From Streptomyces tibetensis (GTDB taxonomy: Bacteria > Actinomycetota > Actinomycetes > Streptomycetales > Streptomycetaceae), in assembly GCF_007655005.1 (NCBI RefSeq), contig NZ_SZVW01000001.1, positions 1 to 64,000 on the forward strand: a stretch of 64,000 nt of DNA. The letters are read 5' to 3'. Position numbers and translations under genes: made by a program. The notes under the pieces are model-generated. The model was not told where the DNA came from, made no database searches, and saw nothing but the letters and a program-made list of their open reading frames with translations. Shown piece by piece: positions 6,301 to 15,295 of this stretch (its first letter is position 1; each line of letters starts with the position of its first letter).

Positions 6301-8496
6301 TCAGTCCTGATCTCGGCTCTCCGCGCCTGACTGGCCTGCGCAGATGGCCAGGACGTCGGCCCCGTAGCGGGTGAGCTTGCGCATCCCGACGCCCGGGATG
6401 CGGGCGAGCTCGCGTTCGTCGTCGGGGGCGGACTCGGCGATCGCCATCAGCGTCCTGTCCGTGAACACGCAAAAGGCGGGCTGGCCACTGCTGCGTGCCT
6501 GGTCGGCCCGCCACTCGCGCAGCCGCTCATACAGGCCCTCGTTCATGTCGGAGGGGCAGTCGTCGCAGCGCATCAGCTTCATCTCGCCCGGGTCCGTCAG
6601 CGTGCGGCCGCACACCCGGCAGCGGGCGGGAACTCGTTGGGTCCGCCTCGGGGCGGAATCCCTGGTTCCGGAAATTCCGCGCTCGATTCCGCCCGCCCCG
6701 CCCGAGCCGGCACGGCCCGTGGTGGCCGTCGAGCCCGGGCGCAGTCCGTCGAGGAAGCGGCTGGGACGACGGTTGGGGCGGCCGCCGGGCGATCGGGAGA
6801 GCGCCCAGGAGACGTGGAGGCGTTCGCGCGCGCGGGTGACCCCGACATAGAGGAGCCGGCGCTCCTCCTCGATCTGTTCGTCCGTCTTGGCGTAGGTGAT
6901 CGGCATCATGCCCTCGGCCACACCCACCAGGAAGACGACGTCCCATTCCAGGCCCTTGGCCGAGTGCAGGGAGGCGAGGGTGACGCCCTGCACGGTGGGG
7001 GCGTGCTGGGCGTTCGCTCGTTCGTCGAGTTCGGCGACGAGGTCGGCCAGGGTGGCGCCCGGTTTGGCGGCGGCGAAGTCCTGGGCCAGGTTCACCAGGG
7101 CGGCCAGGGACTCCCAGCGCTCTCTCACGGCACCGGAGCCGGCCGGTGGCTGGGTCGTCCAGCCCTCTCCGGACAGGACGGCGCGCACCTGCGAGGGCAG
7201 GTCGACGACATCGTCGAGAAGGGAGTCGTTGCCGCCGAAGCGTGCCGCGCCGCGCAGGGCGATGCCCGCCTTGCGCACCTCCGGACGGTCGAAGAACCGC
7301 TCCGCGCCGCGCAGCTGATAGGGCACCGCGGCGTCGGCGAGTGCCTGCTCATAGGTCTCGGACTGCGCGTTCGTGCGGAAGAGGATGGCGATCTCGGAGG
7401 CAGGGACTCCGGAGTCGATGAGCTCGCGGATCCGGCGGGCCGCGCCTTCCGCTTCGGCGGGCTCGTCGGTGTACTCGCAGTAGACCGGCTCGGGCCCCGC
7501 GCCGCGCTGGGAGACGAGCTCCAGGCGGTGGTCGGCGGCCCGGCCCCGGGCCTGGGCGAGCAGGCCGTTGGCGAGATGGACGACCTGGGGGGTGGAGCGG
7601 TAGTCGCGGACCAGCTTGACGACGGTGGCACCGGGGTGGCGGGTGCGGAAGTCGAGCAGGTGGTCGGGGGTGGCTCCGGTGAAGGAGTAGATCGTCTGGC
7701 TGGCGTCTCCGACCACGCACAGGCTGTCCCGCTCGCCCAGCCACAGTTCGAGCAGGCGCTGCTGGAGGGGGCTGACGTCCTGGTACTCGTCGACCACGAA
7801 GTGCTGGTACTGGGCGCGGATCTGCTCCGCGATGTCGTGCCGGTCCTGCAGGACGGCCACGGTCAGCAGCAGCACGTCCTCGAAGTCGATGACGGAGCGC
7901 TCGCGCTTGACGTCCTCGTAGGCGGCGTAGAGCTGGGCGACCTCGGCGGGGTCGCGGGGGGACTCACGGCCGGCCTTGGCGGCGGCCGGCGCGTAGTCGG
8001 CGGGGACGGTCTGGGTGACCTTGGACCATTCGATCTCGGCGGTGACATCCCGCAGCTCGCCACGGTCGAGCCGGATGCGGCAGGCCGCTGCCGCGTCGGC
8101 GACGAGCTGGATCTTGCGGTCGACGAGCCGGGGCATCGAGCCGCCGATCGCTTTCGGCCAGAAGTACTGGAGCTGGCGCAGGGCGGCCGAGTGGAACGTA
8201 CGCGCCTGGACGCCGGCGGCGCCGAGCTGACGCAGCCGGCCGCGCATCTCTCCGGCGGCGCGGGCGGTGAAGGTGACGGCGAGGACGCTGGAGGGGTGCA
8301 GGATGCCTGCGCGCACTCCGTAGGCGATGCGGTGGGTGATCGCCCGGGTCTTGCCCGTGCCCGCGCCCGCCAGGACGCACACCGGACCGTGCAGGGCCGT
8401 GGCCACCTCGCGCTGCTCGGGGTCGAGCCCATCGAGCACGGCGTCGGCGGAGTCCGGTACCTGCGGGAACAGGGTGGAGTGCGGTGCTGCTGTCAC
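6301..8496 (-). CDS. uvrD2: ATP-dependent DNA helicase UvrD2 (SF1A with HRDC domain)
   Basis: A 731-residue superfamily 1 helicase; GTG 8496 (VTAAPHSTLF) is preferred over a 55-codon upstream extension. Visible motifs are the Q-region GLDPEQREV, Walker A LAGAGTGKT (residues 42-50), motif II VDEYQDVSP, motif III GDASQTIYSF, motif V TLASLHSAKGLEWD and motif VI YVGVTRARERL. After the helicase core come a four-Cys module (CRVCG and CDDC) and an HRDC domain ending GVGMRKLTRYGADVL. This HRDC plus Cys layout is that of mycobacterial UvrD2. Such enzymes unwind 3'-tailed DNA in repair. It lies directly upstream of the wblC promoter and divergent from mycoredoxin, the same order as around whiB7 in mycobacteria. 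Confidence 0.92.
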   Translation of the reverse strand: MTAAPHSTLFPQVPDSADAVLDGLDPEQREVATALHGPVCVLAGAGTGKTRAITHRIAYGVRAGILHPSSVLAVTFTARAAGEMRGRLRQLGAAGVQARTFHSAALRQLQYFWPKAIGGSMPRLVDRKIQLVADAAAACRIRLDRGELRDVTAEIEWSKVTQTVPADYAPAAAKAGRESPRDPAEVAQLYAAYEDVKRERSVIDFEDVLLLTVAVLQDRHDIAEQIRAQYQHFVVDEYQDVSPLQQRLLELWLGERDSLCVVGDASQTIYSFTGATPDHLLDFRTRHPGATVVKLVRDYRSTPQVVHLANGLLAQARGRAADHRLELVSQRGAGPEPVYCEYTDEPAEAEGAARRIRELIDSGVPASEIAILFRTNAQSETYEQALADAAVPYQLRGAERFFDRPEVRKAGIALRGAARFGGNDSLLDDVVDLPSQVRAVLSGEGWTTQPPAGSGAVRERWESLAALVNLAQDFAAAKPGATLADLVAELDERANAQHAPTVQGVTLASLHSAKGLEWDVVFLVGVAEGMMPITYAKTDEQIEEERRLLYVGVTRARERLHVSWALSRSPGGRPNRRPSRFLDGLRPGSTATTGRAGSGGAGGIERGISGTRDSAPRRTQRVPARCRVCGRTLTDPGEMKLMRCDDCPSDMNEGLYERLREWRADQARSSGQPAFCVFTDRTLMAIAESAPDDERELARIPGVGMRKLTRYGADVLAICAGQSGAESRDQD

Positions 8497-8604
8497 ACCG
8501 CCATGCTGCCAGGTCGCGCGAGACGGCTGCGCCGGTTGTCCCCAGGGAGGCACCGATAGTCGTACCAATGCGGCAGGCGTCACGTCGGGGTGAGCCCGTG
8601 GGCC

Positions 8605-8631
8605 GGGAATGGTGGACCTTTCACATACGTT
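8605..8631 (+). promoter_or_regulatory. SigR-type promoter of the mycoredoxin gene
   Basis: GGGAAT (8605-8610), an 18-bp spacer and GTT (8629-8631) fit the SigR (thiol-oxidative stress) consensus GGAAT-N18/19-GTT exactly. It predicts a start near 8637, about 43 bases ahead of the ATG. Confidence 0.85.
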
Positions 8632-8679
8632 CCCCCACTGCGACCACCCGCCCCGAGCCACCGAAGGAGCACGAGAGAC

Positions 8680-8922
8680 ATGCTGGGCACTGTGACGATG
8701 TACAGCACCACGTGGTGCGGCTACTGCCGCCGGCTGAAGAGCCAGATGGACCGCGAGGGCATCGCGTACACCGAGATCAACATCGAGCAGGACCCGGAGT
8801 CCGCCGCGTTCGTGGAGAAGGCGAATGGCGGAAACCAGACGGTGCCCACCGTCCTGTTCCCGGACGGCTCGACGCTCACGAACCCCTCGCTGGCTCAGGT
8901 GAAGCAGAAGATCGGCGCCTAG
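8680..8922 (+). CDS. mrx1: Mycoredoxin-1 (glutaredoxin-fold mycothiol-dependent oxidoreductase)
   Basis: An 80-residue protein from ATG 8680, with GGAG 9 bases upstream. It is a single glutaredoxin-like thioredoxin fold: active site TWCGYCRRLK (Cys13 and Cys16), the cis-Pro loop TVPTVLFPDG at about residues 54-63. The WCxYC site and lack of a CPxC glutaredoxin motif mark actinobacterial mycoredoxins, which use mycothiol to reduce S-mycothiolated proteins. The SigR-type promoter just upstream fits control by disulfide stress. It is divergent from uvrD2 and convergent with nudC, from which a strong hairpin separates it. Confidence 0.93.
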   Translation: MLGTVTMYSTTWCGYCRRLKSQMDREGIAYTEINIEQDPESAAFVEKANGGNQTVPTVLFPDGSTLTNPSLAQVKQKIGA

Positions 8923-8942
8923 TCACCGTGTGCTGGTGCGGG

Positions 8943-8978
8943 GAAGGCGGCTCCTGAGGCAGCTCAGGGGCCGCCTTC
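8943..8978. terminator. Bidirectional terminator between mrx1 and nudC
   Basis: GAAGGCGGC (8943-8951) pairs with GCCGCCTTC (8970-8978), followed on the plus strand by TCTCTC. It sits between two convergent genes and can serve both. Confidence 0.75.
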
Positions 8979-9009
8979 TCTCATACCGACGACGGGCGCG
9001 CTGACGAGG

Positions 9010-9954
9010 TCAGACGATGCTCCGCGTCGGGAGCGGCTTGCCGTACCAGAGCTCGATCAGGCGCGCCGCGATCGAGATGCCGTAGGGCGGGAGCACCTCG
9101 CCGGACTCGAAGGCGGCGTGCAGCTCCTCGCGGGAGAACCAGCGGGCCTCGTGGATCTCGTCGCCGTCGACCTCGATCTCGGTCGAGGTGGCCCGGGCCA
9201 TGAAGCCCAGCATGAGGCTGGACGGGAAGGGCCAGGGCTGGCTGGCGACGTACTCGACCTGGCCGACGCTGATGCCGGCCTCCTCGTGGACCTCGCGGCG
9301 CACCGACTGTTCGATGGCCTCGCCGGGCTCGACGAAGCCGGCCAGGGTCGAGAAGCGGCCCTCGGGCCAGTGAACCTGGCGCCCGAGCAGGATGCGGTCG
9401 TCCTCGTCGGTCACGGCCATGATCACGGCGGGGTCCGTGCGCGGGTAGTGCTCCGCGCCGCAGGCCTGGCAGCGGCGAATGTGCCCGGCGGCGGCGATGA
9501 CGGTGCGCTCGCCGCAGCGCGAGCAGAAACGGTGCGTGCGCTGCCAGTTCTCCAGTCCCACCGCGTGCACCATCAGGCCCACGTCGCGGGCCGACAGCAG
9601 GGCGCCCGCCTCGCGCAGGCCGGCCGGGCGCGCGGACTGGTCCATCCGGCCGGGCAGGGAGTCCTTCTGGAGGGCGAAGTAGCTGACACCGTCCTCGTCG
9701 ATACCGAGGAAGTAGCGGTGCGCCTCGGTGAGGGGAGCTTCGAACGAGGGGGTCATGACGAGTTCGGTGCGCCCGTCCGCCGTCTCGTCGATGAGGACCT
9801 GCCCGCCGGAGACCACGAAGCAGCGCGTCGTGGGGTGGCTCCACGCCGCCGCGAGCCAGGCCTCGTCGAGCCGGTGGTGGGCGGCCCGGTCGATGCCGCT
9901 CGGGGCGGTGAGCGAGATGGGGCGGTCGGCGTTGTGGTCGGTCCAGGTGGTCAC
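9010..9954 (-). CDS. nudC: NAD(+) diphosphatase NudC (Nudix, NADH/deNADding type)
   Basis: A 314-residue protein from GTG 9954, which has GGAAG 5 bases upstream (a TTG four codons earlier is possible). It has the NudC arrangement: an N-terminal domain, a four-Cys zinc ribbon (FCSRCGE and RRCQACG), then the Nudix box GFVEPGEAIEQSVRREVHEEAG at about residues 205-226, quoted partly by position. The downstream SQPWPFPSSLMLGF is the SQPWPFPxS signature that separates NADH pyrophosphatases from other Nudix enzymes. The enzyme hydrolyses NAD(H) to NMN(H) and AMP and can remove NAD caps from RNA. It is downstream of the M20 peptidase gene on the same strand. Confidence 0.95.
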   Translation of the reverse strand: MTTWTDHNADRPISLTAPSGIDRAAHHRLDEAWLAAAWSHPTTRCFVVSGGQVLIDETADGRTELVMTPSFEAPLTEAHRYFLGIDEDGVSYFALQKDSLPGRMDQSARPAGLREAGALLSARDVGLMVHAVGLENWQRTHRFCSRCGERTVIAAAGHIRRCQACGAEHYPRTDPAVIMAVTDEDDRILLGRQVHWPEGRFSTLAGFVEPGEAIEQSVRREVHEEAGISVGQVEYVASQPWPFPSSLMLGFMARATSTEIEVDGDEIHEARWFSREELHAAFESGEVLPPYGISIAARLIELWYGKPLPTRSIV

Positions 9955-10106
9955 GGGTGCTTCCAACTCCCCGGTGGAACGGTCGGGTTCGGCGGGCGGT
10001 TCAGCGGGACGTACGGCGGGGGTCGACCGGTCCGGCGGGCTCGGGCGGTGCGGGGCGGCACTTCCAGTGTGCCCCGCGCGCAGTGGGCCCGGACGGATCG
10101 GGACGC

Positions 10107-11510
10107 TCAGGGCTCATGGCGCCAGTTCTCGGCGAGGTCACCCCACAGGTACGCGGTGGTCTCGACGCCCTTGAGGAGCAGGTCGAGTTCGACTTTCTCG
10201 TTCGGGGCGTGCCAGCCGTCTGAGGGGACGGAGATGCCCAGGAACAGCACCGGGGCACCGAGGACGTCCTGGAGGTCGGCAGCCGGGCCCGAGCCGCCCT
10301 CGCGCGTGAAGCGGACCGGCTGCTCGAAGGCACGGCCCATGGCGCGGGTGACCGACTGGAGGGCGGGGTGGTCCAGCGGCGTCAGGCACGGGCGGGTGGC
10401 CCCGCTGAAGGTGATGTCACAGCGGATCCCGGGCGGCACCTGCTGCTCGGCCCAGGCGCGGACGGCCTTCTCCACATGGCCGGGGTCCTGGCCCGCCACC
10501 AGGCGGAAGGACAGCTTCACCATGGCGGAGGCGGGGATGATCGTCTTGCTGCCGTGGCCCTGGTAGCCACCGCCGATGCCGTTGACCTCCGCGGTGGGCC
10601 GGGCCCAGATCCGCTCCAGGGTGGTGTAGCCGGCCTCCCCCCGGGTGGCGTTCGACTTGGCCGTGCGCAGCCACTGCTGCTCGTCGAAGGGCAGTTCGGC
10701 GAAGAGTTCGCGTTCGCGGCCGGTGAGGTCGACCACGCCGTCGTAGAAGCCGGGGATCGCCACGCGCGCGTGCTCGTCGTGCAGGGCGGCGACCAGGCGG
10801 GCCACGGCCGTCGCGGGGTTGGGCACCGCGCCACCGAAGGAGCCGGAGTGGATGTCCTGGTCGGGTCCGTGCAGGCGTATCTCGCATTCGGCGAGGCCAC
10901 GCATGCCGGTGCACACCGTGGGGGTGTCCTCGGACCACATGCCGGTGTCGGAGACGATCACGGCGTCGGCGGCGAGCCGCTCGGCGTGCCGCTCGACCAG
11001 GGCCCGGAAGTGCGGGGAGCCGGACTCCTCCTCGCCCTCGACGATCAGCTTGAGGTGCACGGCCGGGCTGGTGCGGCCGGTGGCGGCGAGGTGGGCGCGG
11101 ACGCCCAGGGTGTGGAAGAACACCTGGCCCTTGTCGTCGGCCGCCCCGCGCGCGTAGAGGCGGTTGCCGCGTACGACCGGATCGAAGGGTTCGCTGTCCC
11201 AGCCGTCCTCCCGGGCGGCGGGCTGCACGTCGTGGTGGCCGTAGACCAGCACCGTGGGCGCCTGCGGGTCGTCGCAGGGCCACTCGGCGAAGACGGCGGG
11301 GGCGCCCGGGGTCGGCCAGACCTCGACAGTCGGGAAGCCGGTCTCCTTCAGCTTTGCGGCGAGCCAGTCGGCGCTGCGTCGTACGTCGGGCGCGTGGTCC
11401 GGCTGGGCGGACACCGACGGGATGCGCAGCCACTCGGCGAGGTCGTCGAGGAAGGCGGCGCGGTGCTGCTGGATGTACGTACGGACGACGCTGTCCGGGG
11501 TCTGGCTCAT
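10107..11510 (-). CDS. M20-family metallodipeptidase
   Basis: A 467-residue enzyme starting at ATG 11510 (MSQTPDSVVRTYIQQ). Metal-site motifs are visible in order: VYGHHDVQPA, RGAADDKGQ, VEGEEESGS, and VSDTGMW; a dimerisation-type lid domain lies between about residues 200 and 320, and GGSGPAADLQ near the C-terminus is the final ligand region. The layout fits the carnosinase/PepV-like branch of M20, which cleaves dipeptides with two zinc ions in the cytoplasm. It begins 10 bp after the adnB stop, so it is probably the third gene of the adnA-adnB unit. Confidence 0.9.
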   Translation of the reverse strand: MSQTPDSVVRTYIQQHRAAFLDDLAEWLRIPSVSAQPDHAPDVRRSADWLAAKLKETGFPTVEVWPTPGAPAVFAEWPCDDPQAPTVLVYGHHDVQPAAREDGWDSEPFDPVVRGNRLYARGAADDKGQVFFHTLGVRAHLAATGRTSPAVHLKLIVEGEEESGSPHFRALVERHAERLAADAVIVSDTGMWSEDTPTVCTGMRGLAECEIRLHGPDQDIHSGSFGGAVPNPATAVARLVAALHDEHARVAIPGFYDGVVDLTGRERELFAELPFDEQQWLRTAKSNATRGEAGYTTLERIWARPTAEVNGIGGGYQGHGSKTIIPASAMVKLSFRLVAGQDPGHVEKAVRAWAEQQVPPGIRCDITFSGATRPCLTPLDHPALQSVTRAMGRAFEQPVRFTREGGSGPAADLQDVLGAPVLFLGISVPSDGWHAPNEKVELDLLLKGVETTAYLWGDLAENWRHEP

Positions 11511-11520
11511 GGTCACGAGC

Positions 11521-14500
11521 CTATCGGCCCGCACCTACGTCCTCGGAGTGCGGTTCCTCACCGGCCCCCGCCCCCGTGCGCGCGCTCGTCCGGGCACCCG
11601 CCTCCCCGTCGGTCGGGTCCTCCAGCAGCAGCCGCTCCAGGGCTGCGCGGTCCGGCAGCTCCGGGCGCACGACCTCCCCGCTGCGCACATAGAGGAACGC
11701 GGCCGTGACCGACTCCAGCGGCACGCCCCGCTGCTCGGCCCAGGCCAGGCGGTAGACGGCGAGCTGGAGCGGGTCGGCGGTACGGGAACGGTTGGTCTTC
11801 CAGTCGACGATCTCGTACGTCGCCTCGTCCCCGGCGCCCTCCTTGTAGACGGCGTCGATACGGCCACGGACGATCCGCCCGGCGATCTCCATCTGGAAGG
11901 GAGCCTCCACCCGGTAGGGCGTGCGGTGCGCGTACGGGGTGCGCTCGAAGGCGTCCTTGAGGGCCTCCAGGTCCCGTTCGTCGGCGATCTCGGCCTCGCT
12001 GCCGGGCAGTTCCTCCGGTTCCAGCATGGGCAGCATGAGCTCCTCGAAGCGGGCCTCGACCCAGGCGTGGAAGCGGGTGCCACGGCGGGCCGCGGGCTGG
12101 GGTGGGCGCGGCATGGGGCGGGCCAGCTCCTGGGCCAGGCCGTCCGGGTCGGCGGCAAGGCGCAGCAGCTGGGACGCCGAGAGCGAGGCGGGGAGGGGGA
12201 CGTCGGTGACGCTGTCGCGGGCGCGCAGGAGTTCGCCCGTGAGGGCGTCGAGGTCGCGGTCCCAGGAGGCGACGGTGCGGGCTTCCTCCGGGGTGAGGTG
12301 TGGATGCTCCCGGCGACCGGGGCCCGGGCGCTCGGGGGCCTTGCGGTGGGGCCGGGCGGCCTGGGGCTCCGGTGGCGCCGCCTGGTGGGGGACGGTGGGT
12401 CGGACCGTGGCCCGGGCGTCACCGCCCGCCGGGTCTTCCCCGGAGGCGCTTTCGTGCAGAACCCCTGCGGCGGGACCCTCACCGACAGGATCCTGGTCGA
12501 AGGGGGCGTCGTGGAAGGGGTCGTCGTCGAACGGGTCCTTTTCGAAGAGCTCCTCCTCCAGGGGCTCCTCGTCGAACGGATCCGGTTCGTCGTACAGAGG
12601 CCCTTCGTGAGGGGGCTCGTCGTCCTCGGGGGGCGGCGGCCACTCCGGTTCGACGAGGTCGTCCGGGTCGTGCGTGGCCGTGGGGTGCCCGTCCTGATGG
12701 GACGCGAGGTCCTCCAGGTGGGTCAGGACGGTCTCGGCGGCCGCGCGGCGGCGGGCCAGGGCCGTCTCGTCCAGGGGCAGGGGCCAGACCTGGTCGTCGG
12801 TCGCCTGATGGAGGGCGGGGTTCTCCTCGTCCTCGGCGGGTTCGTCCGCCCAGGCCTCGATCTCGCCGTACCCGGCCTCGCAGTGCTCGTAGAGGGCCTG
12901 GAGGAAGGCGGACGGTCCGCGGCGCTTCTTCTGGGTCGGGCCCCACCAGTGGCCGGACCCCAGGAGGAGGGAGCGGGGCCGGGTGAAGGTGACGTAGCCG
13001 AGGCGGAGTTCCTCGGTGTGCTGGTGGTCCTTCATGGCCTCGTGGAAGGCCTTCAGGCCCTTGGCGTCCCAGGACGGCACGTCGGGCAGGGTGTCGGCGT
13101 CGCCGCGCAACCCGTGCGGCAGGACCTTGCCCTGGGAGGTCCACTTCTCGCGGCCCTGGCTGCTGGGGAAGGTGCCGGTGACCAGGCCGGGGACGACCAC
13201 GACGTCCCACTCCAGGCCCTTGGACTTGTGGGCGGTGAGCACCTTCACGGTGTTGTCGCCGCCCGGGAGGGCGTTGTCGAGCCCCTTCTCGTACTGGGCG
13301 GCGGTGCGCAGGAAGCCGAGGAAGGCGAGCAGAGTGGCCTCGTTGTCGCCCGCGGCGAAGGAGGCGGCGACGTCCAGGAAGTTGGACAGGGTCTCGCGGC
13401 GGCGGGCGGCCAGGGCGTGCGGGGACGCCGACAGCTCGACCTCCAGGCCGGTGACGGCGAGGACGCGGTGCAGGACGTCCATCAGCGGGTCTGCCAGGGA
13501 GCGGCGCAGCTCGCGCAGTTCGGTGGCGAGCCGGGCGAAGCGCACGCGCGCGTCCGGCGAGAAGGGCAGTCCGTCGTCGTCCCCACGGCCGTCCAGTGGT
13601 GTCTCGAGGAACGTGTCGAGGGCGTCCGCGAGGGAGATCACCTCGGACGGGTCGACCCCTTCGACGGCTTCGGCGAGGCGGCGGTCCTGGTCGTCGTCGT
13701 CCGCCACGCGCGCGTGGGCCACGAGGAGACGGGCGCGCCGCCCCAGGAGGGCGAGGTCGCGCGGGCCGATGCGCCAGCGCGGGCCGGTGAGCAGGCGCAC
13801 GAGGGAGGCGTTGGCTCCGGGGTCCTGGAGGACCTCGCAGACGGCGACGAGGTCGGCGATCTCGGGCAGGTGCAGCAGCCCGGACAGGCCGACGACCTCG
13901 ACCGGGATGTCCCGGGCGACCAGGGCTCCCTGGATCTCGGCGAAGTCGGTCGCCGTGCGGCACAGGACGGCGATCTCGCTCGGTGCCGTCCCGGTCCGCA
14001 CGAGGTGGGCGACGGAGTCGGCGGCCCAGTCGATCTCCTCGGCGTGGGTGGGCAGCAGAGCGCAGCGGACCGTGCCGTCGCGTTCGGCGCCGGGGGCGGG
14101 GCGGAGGGCCTCCACGCCCGCGTGCAGGGCGCGCAGGGGCTCTGCGAGGCCGTTGGCGAGGTCGAGCAGCCGGCCACCGCTGCGGCGGTTCTCGCTGAGT
14201 GCCTGTCGGGTCGCGGGGTGGCCGTCGGCGTGGGCGAAGTGCTCGGGGAAGTCGTCGAGGTTGGCGACGGAGGCGCCGCGCCAGCCGTAGATCGCCTGGC
14301 ACGGGTCGCCGACGGCGGTGACCGGGTGGCCGGTGCCCTCGCCGAACAGGCCTGCCAGCAGGACGCGTTGGGCGACCGACGTGTCCTGGTACTCGTCGAG
14401 CAGGACCACCCGGAACTCGTCGCGCAGGAGGCGGCCCACCTCGGGGATCCCGGCGAGTCGGGCCGACAGGGCGATCTGGTCGCCGAAGTCGAGCAGGTCC

Positions 14501-15204
14501 CGCTCGCGTTTGGCGGCCCGGTAGCGGGTGACCAGCTCGGCGAGTTCACGCCGGGCGGCGGCCGCTTCGGGGACCTTGCGCAGGTCGGCGTTGCTGAGCT
14601 TGGCGCCCCGCAGGGTCAGCAGCAGTTCGGCGTCGTACGCGCGCAGTGCCTCCGGGCGTACGAGGTGCTCGGAGAGTTCGGAGTCCAGGGCGAGGAGGTC
14701 GCCGACCAGGTCGGGAAAGGAGCGGGTCAGGGCCGGGTAGGGCCCGGGGGCCTCGCGCAGGACACGCGCGGCGAGCTGGAAGCGGGTGGCGTCGGCGAGC
14801 AGCCGTGACGTGGGCTCGAGACCGATGCGCAGGCCGTGGTCGGTCAGCAGCCGGCCCGCGAAGGAGTGGTAGGTGGAGATCACCGGTTCGCCCGGCGGGT
14901 TGTCCGGGTCGATGGCGTCCGGGTCGGTCACGCCGGCCTTCACCAGCGCCTTGCGGACGCGCTCGGCGAGCTCGGCGGCGGCCTTGTTGGTGAAGGTGAG
15001 GCCGAGCACCTGCTCCGGGGCGACCTGGCCGGTGCCGACCAGCCACACCACGCGGGCCGCCATCACCGTCGTCTTGCCCGAGCCGGCTCCGGCCACGATC
15101 ACCTGCGGGGCGGGCGGCGCGGTGATGCAGGCCGTCTGCTCCGGGGTGAACGGGATGCCGAGGAGCTCTTTGAGCTGTTCGGGATCGGTGATACGGGCGG
15201 GCAC
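11521..15204 (-). CDS. adnB: AdnB helicase-nuclease subunit of the AdnAB double-strand-break resection motor
   Basis: A 1227-residue UvrD-like helicase joined to a RecB-type nuclease, starting at GTG 15204. Motifs: Q region FTPEQTACI, Walker A VAGAGSGKTTV (about residues 37-47), TFTNKAAAEL (Ia), LLDEYQDTS (II), GDPCQAIYGWRGA (III), TAHKSKGLEWD (V). The nuclease module near residues 1070-1190 shows RGTRFHAWVE, RGRIDAVY and YEIVDWKTNR, the metal-binding and Lys residues of the PD-(D/E)XK core. AdnB is the lead ATPase in the mycobacterial complex. Between helicase and nuclease is an acidic spacer rich in DPFDxDPF and Pro. It lies 91 bp after adnA and 10 bp before the M20 gene. Confidence 0.92.
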   Translation of the reverse strand: MPARITDPEQLKELLGIPFTPEQTACITAPPAPQVIVAGAGSGKTTVMAARVVWLVGTGQVAPEQVLGLTFTNKAAAELAERVRKALVKAGVTDPDAIDPDNPPGEPVISTYHSFAGRLLTDHGLRIGLEPTSRLLADATRFQLAARVLREAPGPYPALTRSFPDLVGDLLALDSELSEHLVRPEALRAYDAELLLTLRGAKLSNADLRKVPEAAAARRELAELVTRYRAAKRERDLLDFGDQIALSARLAGIPEVGRLLRDEFRVVLLDEYQDTSVAQRVLLAGLFGEGTGHPVTAVGDPCQAIYGWRGASVANLDDFPEHFAHADGHPATRQALSENRRSGGRLLDLANGLAEPLRALHAGVEALRPAPGAERDGTVRCALLPTHAEEIDWAADSVAHLVRTGTAPSEIAVLCRTATDFAEIQGALVARDIPVEVVGLSGLLHLPEIADLVAVCEVLQDPGANASLVRLLTGPRWRIGPRDLALLGRRARLLVAHARVADDDDQDRRLAEAVEGVDPSEVISLADALDTFLETPLDGRGDDDGLPFSPDARVRFARLATELRELRRSLADPLMDVLHRVLAVTGLEVELSASPHALAARRRETLSNFLDVAASFAAGDNEATLLAFLGFLRTAAQYEKGLDNALPGGDNTVKVLTAHKSKGLEWDVVVVPGLVTGTFPSSQGREKWTSQGKVLPHGLRGDADTLPDVPSWDAKGLKAFHEAMKDHQHTEELRLGYVTFTRPRSLLLGSGHWWGPTQKKRRGPSAFLQALYEHCEAGYGEIEAWADEPAEDEENPALHQATDDQVWPLPLDETALARRRAAAETVLTHLEDLASHQDGHPTATHDPDDLVEPEWPPPPEDDEPPHEGPLYDEPDPFDEEPLEEELFEKDPFDDDPFHDAPFDQDPVGEGPAAGVLHESASGEDPAGGDARATVRPTVPHQAAPPEPQAARPHRKAPERPGPGRREHPHLTPEEARTVASWDRDLDALTGELLRARDSVTDVPLPASLSASQLLRLAADPDGLAQELARPMPRPPQPAARRGTRFHAWVEARFEELMLPMLEPEELPGSEAEIADERDLEALKDAFERTPYAHRTPYRVEAPFQMEIAGRIVRGRIDAVYKEGAGDEATYEIVDWKTNRSRTADPLQLAVYRLAWAEQRGVPLESVTAAFLYVRSGEVVRPELPDRAALERLLLEDPTDGEAGARTSARTGAGAGEEPHSEDVGAGR

Positions 15205-15295
15205 ATCGAAAGGCTAGCGGCGACCACTGACAGTGCCGGCCGCACCGGCCTCAGGGGGAGGAAGAAGCGCAGCTCAGCACCGGTGGTGGGATACC

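Noticed and set aside
6637..8559. 640-codon plus-strand frame opposite uvrD2
   Set aside because: Low-complexity antisense shadow.
11254..14808. 1184-codon plus-strand frame opposite adnB
   Set aside because: Antisense shadow of a GC-rich gene; product is Gly/Val/Leu-rich with no domain, while the minus strand has full helicase and nuclease motifs.
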